Assembly (NCBI GenBank): GCA_023433515.1
Contig: JAEZCN010000199.1
Span: 1 to 15,241 of the forward strand
DNA from: Pseudomonadota bacterium
GTDB lineage: Bacteria; Pseudomonadota; Gammaproteobacteria; Steroidobacterales; Steroidobacteraceae
Direction of reading: 5' to 3'
DNA: 15,241 nucleotides
Under the pieces are notes generated by a model that was given only the letters and a program-made list of their open reading frames with translations, searched no databases and had not been told where the DNA came from. Shown piece by piece: positions 8,121 to 15,000 of this stretch; position 1 is the stretch's first letter; each line of letters opens with the position of its first letter. A program made the position numbers and the translations under genes.

Positions 8121-9142
8121 GGCTCACTACCCGGCGCGCGCAACGTCACGGTGCGTGACACAAGCAGTCGCCGGATGCCCTGCTCGGACGCCGCCGGCGC
8201 GAATTGCGCATCTGCGTACCGCCAGGTGCGATCGTCGCGGTATCCGCGCTCCGTGGTTTCCGCGCGGATGCGCAGCCAGATCCGCACGGCGCGCGGCGCC
8301 AGGGTGAGTAGTTCGGCCGCGTCCGGGTCGACGAAACGCGTCACGGGGCCCGACGTGCCTGCCTCCGCGATGCCGAACTGCACCTGCATATCCTCGACGC
8401 CCGGAAGGATTTCCTCGTCTCGGAAAGCCGGCGACCCGGCGATCGTCGTCAGCGTCTTCGCGCGCAACGCCGGCCAGCCCGCGCGTTCCACCGAGCTGCG
8501 CGCCACGTAGTAGATGCGCACCACGACGTCGAACGTGTCCTCGTAGTCCGCGGAGGTGCCGGGTGCACGGCCGTCCGCGAACAGGACCTGTCCCGATCGT
8601 GTCGTGAATCGATTCGAGAACAGTTGCAGACGGCCCGGCATGGGTGAGGCGATCTCGGTAGCGCGGCGCACGGTCAGCGTATCCGCGCCGGTCATGGCGC
8701 CGCCGGCCGATGCCGTGGGGTCGCAGCGCGACGCGTCGACTCCGGCGGCGAAACGATTGTTCGATGCTTCCACGGCGCGCGACAGGTCGACCGCGAAATT
8801 CGCGCCGCAGCCATGAATCGACGGCGGCAGTGGCACGGGCGGCGCATCCTGGCGCAGATCGTCGCCTGAGGCGATGGCGAGCGACGGGTCGCCATCGCGC
8901 ACGATGCGCAGCGATCGATGATCCAGCCCGAAGCCAAATGAGCCCGCATGCTCGAGATCCCGCACGAGGACGGACAACGCGTGCCGCGCCTGGTCCTGCA
9001 GCCGCGATACGCTGTCGTTCGCATCGAGCAGGCCGCGGCTGTGCGCCAGCAGGGAGATCGCGCCCGTGAGCACGACGCTCGCGATCGCGAGACCGACCAT
9101 CAGCTCGAGCAGGGACCAGCCCCGCGAATTCGCGCGGGTCAT
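8117..9142 (-). CDS. pilW: Type IV pilus assembly protein PilW
   Basis: This 341-residue minor pilin is the largest of the operon, as expected for PilW. The leader MTRANSRG is followed by WSLLELMVGLAIASVVLTGAI, a prepilin helix with Glu at +5 (Glu13). The +1 residue is Trp instead of the usual Phe. A long soluble part follows, with the PilW-like region LSRAVEASNNRFAAGVDASRC, and ends in a segment on valid pilus-subunit pattern (RIWLRIRAETTERGY). Two Cys (HGCGAN and SRCDP) may pair. I chose the ATG at 9142. A GTG at 9151 that overlaps the pilV stop as GTGA is an equally possible start and would add three residues (VSR). Neither has a clear ribosome-binding site, so translation is probably coupled to pilV. 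Confidence 0.88.
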   Translation of the reverse strand: MTRANSRGWSLLELMVGLAIASVVLTGAISLLAHSRGLLDANDSVSRLQDQARHALSVLVRDLEHAGSFGFGLDHRSLRIVRDGDPSLAIASGDDLRQDAPPVPLPPSIHGCGANFAVDLSRAVEASNNRFAAGVDASRCDPTASAGGAMTGADTLTVRRATEIASPMPGRLQLFSNRFTTRSGQVLFADGRAPGTSADYEDTFDVVVRIYYVARSSVERAGWPALRAKTLTTIAGSPAFRDEEILPGVEDMQVQFGIAEAGTSGPVTRFVDPDAAELLTLAPRAVRIWLRIRAETTERGYRDDRTWRYADAQFAPAASEQGIRRLLVSRTVTLRAPGSEP

Positions 9143-9147
9143 GCGGC

Positions 9148-9573
9148 TCACTGCGCAACCGGGCGCCGGTGAACGTGCAACACGAGCGACTCGCTGCCGC
9201 CGGCGGCGCGCGGCTCGAGCCAGCGCAACGCGACCTCGATGCGCTCGAGGTCCGTGGCGCTCGCCTGCGGCACGACGGTGAACGTCGATTCCAATGCGGG
9301 AAGCAGGGGAGAGTGCGCGGCGACCTGCGCTTGCCAGCTCGCGCGCACCGCATCGTCGGGGACTCCGCCATTCGCACGCACGCGCTCCGCGAGGTCGCCG
9401 GCGGCGACCAGCGCCTGTTCGCGCCGCAGCGCCGCGTTTCCTTCGAACAGGCTCCACGCGAGCAGCGAAGCGCAGCCGAGCAGGCCGATCGCGAGCACCA
9501 GCATCGCGATCAGGGCTTCGACCAGCGTGAAGCCCGCCATCGTGATGGCCGAGGCCCGCCGGGGCGCGCTCAT
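9148..9573 (-). CDS. pilV: Type IV pilus modification/minor pilin protein PilV
   Basis: This is a 141-residue minor pilin. Residues 1-14 (MSAPRRASAITMAG) form a basic prepilin leader. Cleavage before Phe15 gives FTLVEALIAMLVLAIGLLGCA, the PilV-type sequence with Glu at +5 and the characteristic VLAIGLLG helix. The remaining domain is short, with the PilV-like REQALVAAGDLAERVRANGG. PilV acts with FimT/FimU, PilW and PilX to start pilus assembly under the inner-membrane machine. The ATG overlaps the upstream gspH-type gene's TGA by 4 bases. An internal ATG at Met12 (MAG^FTLVE) could give a very short leader, but the overlap favours the first ATG. Confidence 0.9.
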   Translation of the reverse strand: MSAPRRASAITMAGFTLVEALIAMLVLAIGLLGCASLLAWSLFEGNAALRREQALVAAGDLAERVRANGGVPDDAVRASWQAQVAAHSPLLPALESTFTVVPQASATDLERIEVALRWLEPRAAGGSESLVLHVHRRPVAQ

Positions 9574-10064
9574 GGACAGCCCGCCGGGCCGGAACCGGAC
9601 TGTGGGCGCACGCGTCCGGTCTGGCTCACGACGAGCTGGCGCCACGGCGCGCGCCCGGCTCCATCGCAAATAGTTAGGGTGGCCGTCGATGCGGCGGTCG
9701 CCACCGGCCAGAAATGCACGCTTGCCCGGTTGCTCACGAGCAGCACCCCCTTCGGCAGGGTGCCGCGGGCGACCACGTGCGGCCCCTCCGGCTCGTCGAC
9801 GAAAACCTGCCAGCCGGTGGCGGGCGCCGGGACCTGCAGGCAGGCGCCGGAGGATCCGGCCAGGCAGAAAGTCCCGCGCCGGTTGCCGGTGATGGACGCC
9901 GAGCGGGCCTGGGCCAACGCGCCGGCCACGTGCAGGCTGGCGGCGCGCACGGCGCCCCGCCGCATGACGTCCCGGATCGACGGGGCGCACATGCCGGCGA
10001 CCATGGCCATGACGGCCATGGCGAACAGCATTTCGGTCAGCGTGAATCCGGCGGGGCGGGGCAT
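9570..10064 (-). CDS. fimT: GspH/FimT-family minor pilin (FimT/FimU-like)
   Basis: This is the first gene of the minor-pilin operon, 164 residues. The leader MPRPAG is followed by FTLTEMLFAMAVMAMVAGMCAPSI, a prepilin cleavage site with Glu at +5. A GspH-like globular part follows, with GALAQARSASITGNRR near residue 55, the region conserved in FimT/FimU/GspH proteins. Four Cys in the soluble part (FCLAG, GACLQ, TICDG, AGCP) suggest two disulfides. The frame stays open upstream to 10199 across the divergent promoter, but that extension is not pilin-like, so the ATG at 10064 is preferred. A GGAG lies about 13 bases upstream, rather far. FimU rather than FimT may be the true ortholog by position; the sequence does not separate them. 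Confidence 0.87.
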   Translation of the reverse strand: MPRPAGFTLTEMLFAMAVMAMVAGMCAPSIRDVMRRGAVRAASLHVAGALAQARSASITGNRRGTFCLAGSSGACLQVPAPATGWQVFVDEPEGPHVVARGTLPKGVLLVSNRASVHFWPVATAASTATLTICDGAGRAPWRQLVVSQTGRVRPQSGSGPAGCP

Positions 10065-10127
10065 GTACGCATGCTCACTCCGCGCAAGCCGCGCGCCGAG
10101 TCGTAAAAATGGTGGGTTCGCGGCCAT

Positions 10128-10158
10128 TTGCCAGTCGACGGCGCTCCGGGCGTATACT
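10128..10158 (+). promoter_or_regulatory. Probable sigma70 promoter of the Fur-family gene
   Basis: TTGCCA at 10128-10133 and TATACT at 10153-10158 are separated by 19 bases. Both hexamers are strong, and the spacer is a little long. Transcription would start near 10165, only a base or two before the ATG at 10167. The 102-bp region 10065-10166 must also contain the promoter of the divergent pilin operon, but I see no convincing hexamers on the minus strand. Confidence 0.6.
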
Positions 10159-10166
10159 CCCGCCGC

Positions 10167-10601
10167 ATGTCGCACATGGACGCCGAACCCGTCACCCATG
10201 AGGCTCTGACCCAGCGACTACTGGGGCATGGTGTAAGGCCAACCGCCCAGCGCCTGCGCATCGCGGCGCTCCTGCTGGGTCGCCCGCAACACCTTTCCGC
10301 CGAGCAAGTACTCGCGGGCCTGCGCAGCCAGGGGCTGCGCGTCTCGAAGGCGACGGTCTACAACACGCTCAATCTGTTCGCGGCCTCGGGGCTCATCCGC
10401 CAGCTCTCGGTTGGCAATGATCGCTGCTGGTTCGATTCGAACACCGATTCGCATTACCACTTCCACGACCTCGACACCGGCGCGCTGCTGGACGTCTCGC
10501 TGCGCGACGTGGAATTCCAGCGCCTGCCCGAGCCACCGCCCGGCATGCAGGTCGACGGCATCGAGCTCGTCATCAGACTCCGTCGCAAAAACGCGGCCTG
10601 A
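10167..10601 (+). CDS. Fur-family transcriptional regulator, Irr-like
   Basis: This is a 144-residue metal or heme-responsive DNA-binding protein. The N-terminal winged helix spans about residues 12-85, with RPTAQRLRIAALLL, LSAEQVLAGLRSQG and the recognition-helix segment VSKATVYNTLNLFAASGLI. A dimerisation part with the His cluster HYHFH (His96, His98, His100) follows. The end, RLPEPPPGMQVDGIELVIRLRRK, closely resembles alphaproteobacterial Irr. The CxxC zinc pairs of classical Fur and Zur are missing; Cys87 is the only cysteine. In Irr the His-rich motif binds heme and metal; the same role here is inferred. The ATG at 10167 is almost at the predicted transcription start, and another in-frame ATG at 10176 is possible. 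Neither has a ribosome-binding site. It is divergent from the pilin operon. The targets are unknown. Confidence 0.88.
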   Translation: MSHMDAEPVTHEALTQRLLGHGVRPTAQRLRIAALLLGRPQHLSAEQVLAGLRSQGLRVSKATVYNTLNLFAASGLIRQLSVGNDRCWFDSNTDSHYHFHDLDTGALLDVSLRDVEFQRLPEPPPGMQVDGIELVIRLRRKNAA

Positions 10602-10666
10602 GCCGCGCGAAGCGACGAAATTGCGAATTCAGGGCTCCCCTTGCTCCTGTCGCGAGGACTTTGGCG

Positions 10667-10696
10667 CTTCCATCGCCCACCTCACGCCATTAGAAT
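10667..10696 (+). promoter_or_regulatory. Promoter of tRNA-Thr
   Basis: A -10 box TAGAAT lies at 10691-10696, 19 bases before the tRNA. A GC-rich discriminator (GCGCGCCC) follows, as is usual for stringently controlled stable-RNA promoters. The best -35 at proper spacing is the weak CTTCCA at 10667-10672 (18-base spacer). Nothing else is seen in the 114 bases between the regulator's stop and the tRNA. Confidence 0.5.
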
Positions 10697-10715
10697 GCGC
10701 GCCCTCTGAGGATTC

Positions 10716-10791
10716 GCCCCTATAGCTCAGCTGGTAGAGCACATCATTCGTAATGATGGGGTCGTCTGTTCGAATCAGACTGGGGGCACCA
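10716..10791 (+). tRNA. tRNA-Thr (anticodon CGU)
   Basis: This is a complete 76-base cloverleaf. The acceptor stem GCCCCTA pairs with TGGGGGC, allowing one G-T pair. The D arm is GCTC...GAGC. The anticodon stem CATCA/TGATG encloses TTCGTAA with anticodon CGT at 10749-10751, which reads the ACG threonine codon. The T arm GTCTG/CAGAC encloses TTCGAAT. The 3' CCA is encoded (10789-10791). It has its own promoter and terminator and appears to be a single-gene unit. Confidence 0.97.
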
Positions 10792-10798
10792 TGACAGG

Positions 10799-10829
10799 AA
10801 GGCCGTCTCGATGACGGCCTTTCTTTTAT
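10799..10829 (+). terminator. Rho-independent terminator after tRNA-Thr
   Basis: A perfect 9-bp stem AAGGCCGTC/GACGGCCTT (10799-10807 and 10813-10821) with a 5-base loop is followed by the T-rich tract TCTTTTAT. It begins 7 bases after the encoded CCA and is the clearest intrinsic terminator in the window. Confidence 0.92.
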
Positions 10830-10848
10830 CGACGTAGGATGCCGCGCG

Positions 10849-11799
10849 GTGAATCAGGGCGTGCCGAAACCTTCCGGATCCGTCAGCGGAGCGCGGCCCG
10901 GAAACTCCGATACGACCGCATCCGCGAAGTCCTCGCTGTGGCTCCGCGCTTTTTCCAGGATCCCGCTCTTCGTCTGGTATCCCATCGCGCGTTTCCTGGC
11001 GTATTGCGCCTGGAAGGTGATTCCCTATCGCCGCCACGTCGTGGTCGCCAACCTCACGAAGTCGTTCCCCGAATGGGATGAGACCACCCGTGAACGCGTG
11101 ATCCGCGACTACTACCGCGGCTTCGCCGACATGCTGGTCGAAATCATTCACTCTCCGCGGCTCACGACGGCGGAGCTCGAGCGCCGCGTCCGGCTGCTGA
11201 ATCCGGAGCTCGTGCGCGACGTGGTCGCGAAGGGCAAACCGGTGTTGCTGTGCGCAGGGCATCAGTGCAACTGGGAGTGGCTGCTGCTCGGCCTGTCGAC
11301 GCAGCTCGGAATGCCGGTCGACGCCGCGTACAAGCCGCTGGTCGACAGCTGGGCCGAACGCGAGATGCTCGCGTTGCGCGGCCGGTTCGGCGCGCGCATG
11401 ATCCCGGCGCCGGAGTTGTTAGGCGACATCATCAAGAAACGCGGCGAGCCACGCGCGATCGCGATGCTGGCGGACCAGGAGCCGGTCACGAGCGAGCGCA
11501 AGCAGTGGATCAGATTCCTCAACCGCGACACGGCGTTTTTCCTGGGCCCTGAAGAAATCGCGCGCACCGCGCGGTACCCGGCGCTGTTCGTGAAATTGCG
11601 GCGCGTCGCGCGCGGCTGCTACGAAGTCGAGTTCGCGCCGCTCGCGGCCGCGGGCGAGCAGCTTCCCGCGGGTGAATTCACGGCCCGTTACGCGCGCATG
11701 GTCGAGGAGCAGATCCGCGCAGCGCCCGCCGACTGGCCCTGGTCGCACAAGCGCTGGAAGCTCAAGAAACCTCTGTACTCGGCTTCGCCGGGGAACTGA
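10849..11799 (+). CDS. LpxL/HtrB-family lipid A biosynthesis acyltransferase
   Basis: This 316-residue member of the lysophospholipid acyltransferase-like LpxL family transfers an acyl chain to lipid A, or possibly to another lipid, at the inner membrane. The catalytic HX4E motif is His138-QCNW-Glu143 in AGHQCNWEW. ADQEP near 208-212 and the ending WPWSHKRWK are also typical. A membrane-associated hydrophobic segment covers about residues 38-58. The first 27 residues are polar, Pro/Ser/Gly-rich and not typical of the family. The GTG start has AGGA about 10 bases upstream. The gene stands alone after the tRNA terminator, and its promoter must lie in the short 10822-10848 stretch or involve read-through. 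Its last 38 bases overlap the convergent gene on the other strand. Which acyl position it serves (LpxL, LpxM or LpxP) cannot be told. Confidence 0.87.
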   Translation: MNQGVPKPSGSVSGARPGNSDTTASAKSSLWLRAFSRIPLFVWYPIARFLAYCAWKVIPYRRHVVVANLTKSFPEWDETTRERVIRDYYRGFADMLVEIIHSPRLTTAELERRVRLLNPELVRDVVAKGKPVLLCAGHQCNWEWLLLGLSTQLGMPVDAAYKPLVDSWAEREMLALRGRFGARMIPAPELLGDIIKKRGEPRAIAMLADQEPVTSERKQWIRFLNRDTAFFLGPEEIARTARYPALFVKLRRVARGCYEVEFAPLAAAGEQLPAGEFTARYARMVEEQIRAAPADWPWSHKRWKLKKPLYSASPGN

Positions 11800-12928
11800 G
11801 CGCCGGCCGCTGCGCGGTGTCGCGCGCCGGCTTCATGCCGAACAGGAAGCGCAGCGGCGCGACGCGGCGGATCAACTCGTACATCGCCACGCAGGCGAGC
11901 AACGTGGTCACCAGCACCAGCCAGTATTTCGCCCCGGGACTCCAGGCCCACTGGATCACGAAGTACGCGATCGCGATGATCACCGTCTGGTGAAGGATGT
12001 ACACCGGGTAGCTCGCATCGCGCGCCCAGCGCAGCAGTGGGTTGCTGAAGCTCAGGTGCTTTCGCCCATAACCGAGGAAGGCCATGAGGCAGGCCCAGGT
12101 GAAGACGTTGGCGAGCATGTGATCCGCGACGGTGTCGTGATCGGCGACGCCGGTCGCGAACATCGTGAGAAGAGCGGTCAACACGCCGAGCCCGATCCCC
12201 AGCGCCCAGTGCCGCTTCGCCGCGAGCCAGTCCCACACGCCCGGCATGCCGGCGAGCACGAACCCGTACCCCGTGAGCAGTAGATAGTGGACGAAGATGT
12301 ACCAGTCGCTGGTGAGATTGTGGGTTTCCGGGTAGTGCGGCTTGAGCAGCGCCTCGTTGATGCCGAGCGGCAGCCCGAGTGCGAACAGCCACGCGGCGGG
12401 GCGGATCACGGGACGTGCGCGCCGCCACCAGGCCATGAGCGGCAGCAGCAGCAGCACGTAGACAAACAGATAGACGATGAACCACAGGTGGTGCCAGCTG
12501 AAGTTGCCGGCGGGATACGGCTCGAACTGGAGGACGCGCTCCGTCATGAACCGCAGGTAGCCGCCGTGCCACTCGCCGTGCGCGATGCGTTCCACGAAGA
12601 CCTGCGGCGGCACGATCAGGAACATTCCGGCGATCACGGGCACGAGCAGACGCAGCGTGCGTTCGCGGGTGAAGGCGCCGATGCTGCGACGCTGCAGCGC
12701 GTACCACATGCCCGCGCCGGCGATCACGAACAACAGCGGCATGCGCAGCCGGTGCGCGATGTCCATGGGCCATTGCAGCGCCGGAATGGTGTCGGCGTTG
12801 GTTATGTGCCAGCCCCAGCCCACGAACAACATGCCGGTGTGGAAGAACAGCAGCAGGAAGATGGCGAGCACGCGCAGCCAGTCGAGGAAGTCATAGCGGT
12901 TCGTCGATGCGATCGTGTCAGGGTTCAT
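11762..12928 (-). CDS. Membrane acyltransferase 3 family protein (OpgC/MdoC-like)
   Basis: This 388-residue polytopic membrane protein of the acyltransferase 3 family moves acyl groups (acetyl, succinyl) onto sugars or other envelope molecules. The N-terminus NRYDFLDWLRVLAIFLLLFFHTGM carries the family's first-helix His and Arg. LRMPLLFVIAGAGMWYALQRRS and FTRERTLRLLVPVIAGMF match the next conserved blocks. About ten hydrophobic segments follow, ending YPVYILHQTVIIAIAYFV. The ATG at 12928 has GGGAG about 7 bases upstream; earlier in-frame codons lack this and look non-coding. The gene lies 97 bases after the LytTR regulator on the same strand, so it may be its operon partner. Its 3' end overlaps the convergent acyltransferase gene by 38 bases. 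The substrate is unknown; OpgC is only a resemblance. Confidence 0.85.
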   Translation of the reverse strand: MNPDTIASTNRYDFLDWLRVLAIFLLLFFHTGMLFVGWGWHITNADTIPALQWPMDIAHRLRMPLLFVIAGAGMWYALQRRSIGAFTRERTLRLLVPVIAGMFLIVPPQVFVERIAHGEWHGGYLRFMTERVLQFEPYPAGNFSWHHLWFIVYLFVYVLLLLPLMAWWRRARPVIRPAAWLFALGLPLGINEALLKPHYPETHNLTSDWYIFVHYLLLTGYGFVLAGMPGVWDWLAAKRHWALGIGLGVLTALLTMFATGVADHDTVADHMLANVFTWACLMAFLGYGRKHLSFSNPLLRWARDASYPVYILHQTVIIAIAYFVIQWAWSPGAKYWLVLVTTLLACVAMYELIRRVAPLRFLFGMKPARDTAQRPALSSPAKPSTEVS

Positions 12929-13025
12929 GGACGCTCTCCCGTGTGTCGTGGAACAGCGTGGCGGGGTGTCTCCATCCCCGCGACGACAATGTGGCAAGCG
13001 GGACGGGGGCGGGGCGCGCGGGACG

Positions 13026-13772
13026 TCAGCGGGGCAGCCGGGCGAACAGGTCGTCCTTGAAGCGGCGACTGAGCCTGAGCACCTTGCCGTCGCGCAACCG
13101 CACTTCGTAGTCGCCCTTGAACAGCGGCACGAGCCGGTCGATCTGTGCCAGGTTGATCGCCGCGGACTTGTGGATGCGCGCGAAGCGATGTTCGCCGAGC
13201 TGGGCGAGCAGGTCGCCGAGCGTGCGCCGGATCATGTACCGCGCGTTCGGGGTGTGCACGTGAACGTAGTTGTCGTCGGCCTCGAGCCAGTGGATGGCCG
13301 CGGCGTCGATGAGCTGCAGGGATTCTCCGTGCGGCACGAGCAGGCGGTCGCTCGTGCCGGTCCGTTCGCGGGCGGTGCGCACCGCATCGCCGGCGCGTCC
13401 CGCGTCTGGCGCCGCGTGCCGGCCGCGCAGGCGCTCGAGCGTCCGGTGCAGTCGGTCCTTGTCGTAAGGCTTGAGTAGATAGTCGACCGCGTTGAGCTCG
13501 AAGGCCTTGATGGCGTGCTCGTCGTAGGCCGTCACGAAGACCAGCAGGGGCGCGGTTGCCGGCTCGAGCTGGGCCGCCACCTCGAGCCCGCTGAGTCCGG
13601 GCATCTGGACGTCCAAAAAAACGACGTCGGGCGAATGCGTGGTTATGGATCGTGCCGCCGCCAGCCCGTCGCCGGCCTCCGCCGCGATCTCGAAATCCCC
13701 CTGCGCGGCGATCCAGCGGCGCAGCTTGTCGCGCGCCGGGGCTTCGTCGTCGGCGATGAGCACCCGGATCAT
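13026..13772 (-). CDS. LytTR-family response regulator
   Basis: This is a 248-residue two-component response regulator. The receiver domain (about 1-120) has the acidic pair Asp8-Asp9, phosphoacceptor Asp54 (VVFLDVQMPGLSG), Thr81 (FVTAYDEHAI) and Lys101 (DYLLKPY). A linker rich in Ala/Arg leads to a LytTR DNA-binding domain from about residue 142, with HWLEADDNYVHVHT, RRTLGDLLAQL, FARIHKSAAINL and the final LRDGKVLRLSRRFKDDL. This is the AlgR/LytR/BtsR type of output domain. The ATG overlaps the kinase stop as ATGA, so kinase and regulator are co-translated. The downstream gap 12929-13025 holds a 6-bp GC hairpin (12961-12981) without a T-run and no other feature I can support. Confidence 0.95.
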   Translation of the reverse strand: MIRVLIADDEAPARDKLRRWIAAQGDFEIAAEAGDGLAAARSITTHSPDVVFLDVQMPGLSGLEVAAQLEPATAPLLVFVTAYDEHAIKAFELNAVDYLLKPYDKDRLHRTLERLRGRHAAPDAGRAGDAVRTARERTGTSDRLLVPHGESLQLIDAAAIHWLEADDNYVHVHTPNARYMIRRTLGDLLAQLGEHRFARIHKSAAINLAQIDRLVPLFKGDYEVRLRDGKVLRLSRRFKDDLFARLPR

Positions 13773-14851
13773 GTCGCGTGACGCCGCCAGGGGAGCGAGA
13801 GCCGCGCCACCACCTCGCCGCGTTCTTCGGTCAAGGTGAGGTTGGCGGCCGAGCCGTGGAGCAGCGCAAGCCGGTCGCGGCAGTTTCGCAGGCCGATGCC
13901 ACCGCCACGGCCTGCACCGCCGAGCGCGCCGGTGTTGCGCACCGTGACCTCGAGGCGTTCGCCCTCGCGACGGGCGGCGAGGCTCAGGTTCGCGTGCTCC
14001 GTGCTGCGCTCGACGCCGTGTTTGAAGGCATTCTCGAGCAGCGGCTGCAGGATGAGCGCCGGGACCCGGGCTTCGAGCGTATCGTCGGCGACCTGCCAGT
14101 TCAGCGTGACGCGGCCCGCGAATCGCTCCTCCATGATGCGTGCGTAGAGTTCCAGTACTTCGAGCTCGTCACGCAGCGACGTGGTGTCGCGCTCCCCGGC
14201 CTGCAGGGTCGCGCGCAACAGGTCGGCGAGCTGCGTGAGCAGGCGGTCCGCGCGTTCCACGTCCACCTGCATCAGTGAGGAGATCGTGTTGAGCGCGTTG
14301 AACAGGAAGTGCGGCTGCAACTGCGCCTTGAGCTGCGCGAGCTGTGATTCGGCCAGGTGCTTCTGCAGCGCCAGCAGTCTTTCGCGTTCGTCGCGCCAGG
14401 ACGCGAAACTCTCGAGGCCGAAGATGATCCCGAGCCACAGACTCGCGAACAGCAGCAGCTTGATGCTCTCGTAGAAGAGCAGGTAGGCCCAGCCGGGGTG
14501 CTCGTAGGTTTCCGTGGTGAGGGCGTAGACGCCGTGCCGCAGCGCGTAGATAGAGATCACGAAGCTCAATGCCACCAGCGGCAGCCACACCGCCTGTCGC
14601 GCGAACCAGCGCCAGGGCTGCGAGATCGGCACATTCCAGCCGGAAGTCAGCCGCCGCTGCAATACGAGCCAGAAGGTCGCCACCAGGGCGGAACTGCCTT
14701 CCCAGACGTACGGTTCCCACCATCGCACACCACCGTCGTCGCGATGATCCTCGACCGCGACGACGATCATGAGCAGCCAGAACAGGGCCCACAGGGCGAA
14801 CAGCGCGCGATTGACATCACGACGGGCGAGGGTGGGCGCAGGAGGGGACAT
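13769..14851 (-). CDS. LytS-type sensor histidine kinase (His_kinase family PF06580)
   Basis: This is a 360-residue inner-membrane sensor kinase, partner of the overlapping LytTR regulator. Four hydrophobic segments cover about residues 15-32, 52-65, 87-106 and 124-146, with no recognisable extracytoplasmic sensor domain. A coiled-coil-like linker follows (ERERLLALQKHLAESQLAQLKAQ). The phosphorylated His181 lies in LQPHFLFNALNTISSL, diagnostic of this kinase family. The ATP-binding part has ILQPLLENAFKHGV (N-box, Asn274) and GGGIGLRNCRDRL (G-box). The ATG at 14851 is preceded 6 bases upstream by a TAGAAT hexamer on the same strand and has no ribosome-binding site, so the mRNA may be almost leaderless. 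The same domain type occurs in AlgZ (FimS) of P. aeruginosa, but orthology cannot be judged here. Confidence 0.94.
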   Translation of the reverse strand: MSPPAPTLARRDVNRALFALWALFWLLMIVVAVEDHRDDGGVRWWEPYVWEGSSALVATFWLVLQRRLTSGWNVPISQPWRWFARQAVWLPLVALSFVISIYALRHGVYALTTETYEHPGWAYLLFYESIKLLLFASLWLGIIFGLESFASWRDERERLLALQKHLAESQLAQLKAQLQPHFLFNALNTISSLMQVDVERADRLLTQLADLLRATLQAGERDTTSLRDELEVLELYARIMEERFAGRVTLNWQVADDTLEARVPALILQPLLENAFKHGVERSTEHANLSLAARREGERLEVTVRNTGALGGAGRGGGIGLRNCRDRLALLHGSAANLTLTEERGEVVARLSLPWRRHAT

Positions 14852-14951
14852 GGCCTGATTCTAGGGGGCGGGGATGAGTCCGCCATGCAATATGTGGTGA
14901 GCGGGATTTGACCTAACACCCCACAGGCCGGCGCGCGTCTCCCGAACCCAA

Positions 14952-14969
14952 CGTCGCCGCGCGGCGACG
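14952..14969. promoter_or_regulatory. Perfect 18-bp palindrome in a divergent intergenic region
   Basis: CGTCGCCGCGCGGCGACG reads identically on both strands, with 9-bp arms and no loop. It lies in the 149-bp gap between the start of the histidine kinase (minus, 14851) and the start of the next gene (plus, 15001), about 30 bases before the latter. A dimeric regulator could bind here. Chance GC-rich symmetry is possible. The rest of the gap shows no clear structure. Confidence 0.4.
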
Positions 14970-15000
14970 ACGGTCTGTTCCGTCGGCCCACCTATCCTCA

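Noticed and set aside
10065..10166. Promoter of the pilin operon (sigma70 or sigma54)
   Set aside because: On the minus strand I found only weak candidates (CTGGCA with CATTTT; a TGGCA without a proper GC partner), not enough to report.
10716..10830. tRNA-Thr as an integration site for a mobile element
   Set aside because: No integrase, no repeat of the tRNA 3' end and no composition change follow; the tRNA is closed by its own terminator and then a normal gene.
12961..12981. GC hairpin (GCGGGG/CCCCGC) between the response regulator and the acyltransferase as a terminator
   Set aside because: The stem is only 6 bp with a 9-base loop and no T-run on either side, so it cannot be called an intrinsic terminator.
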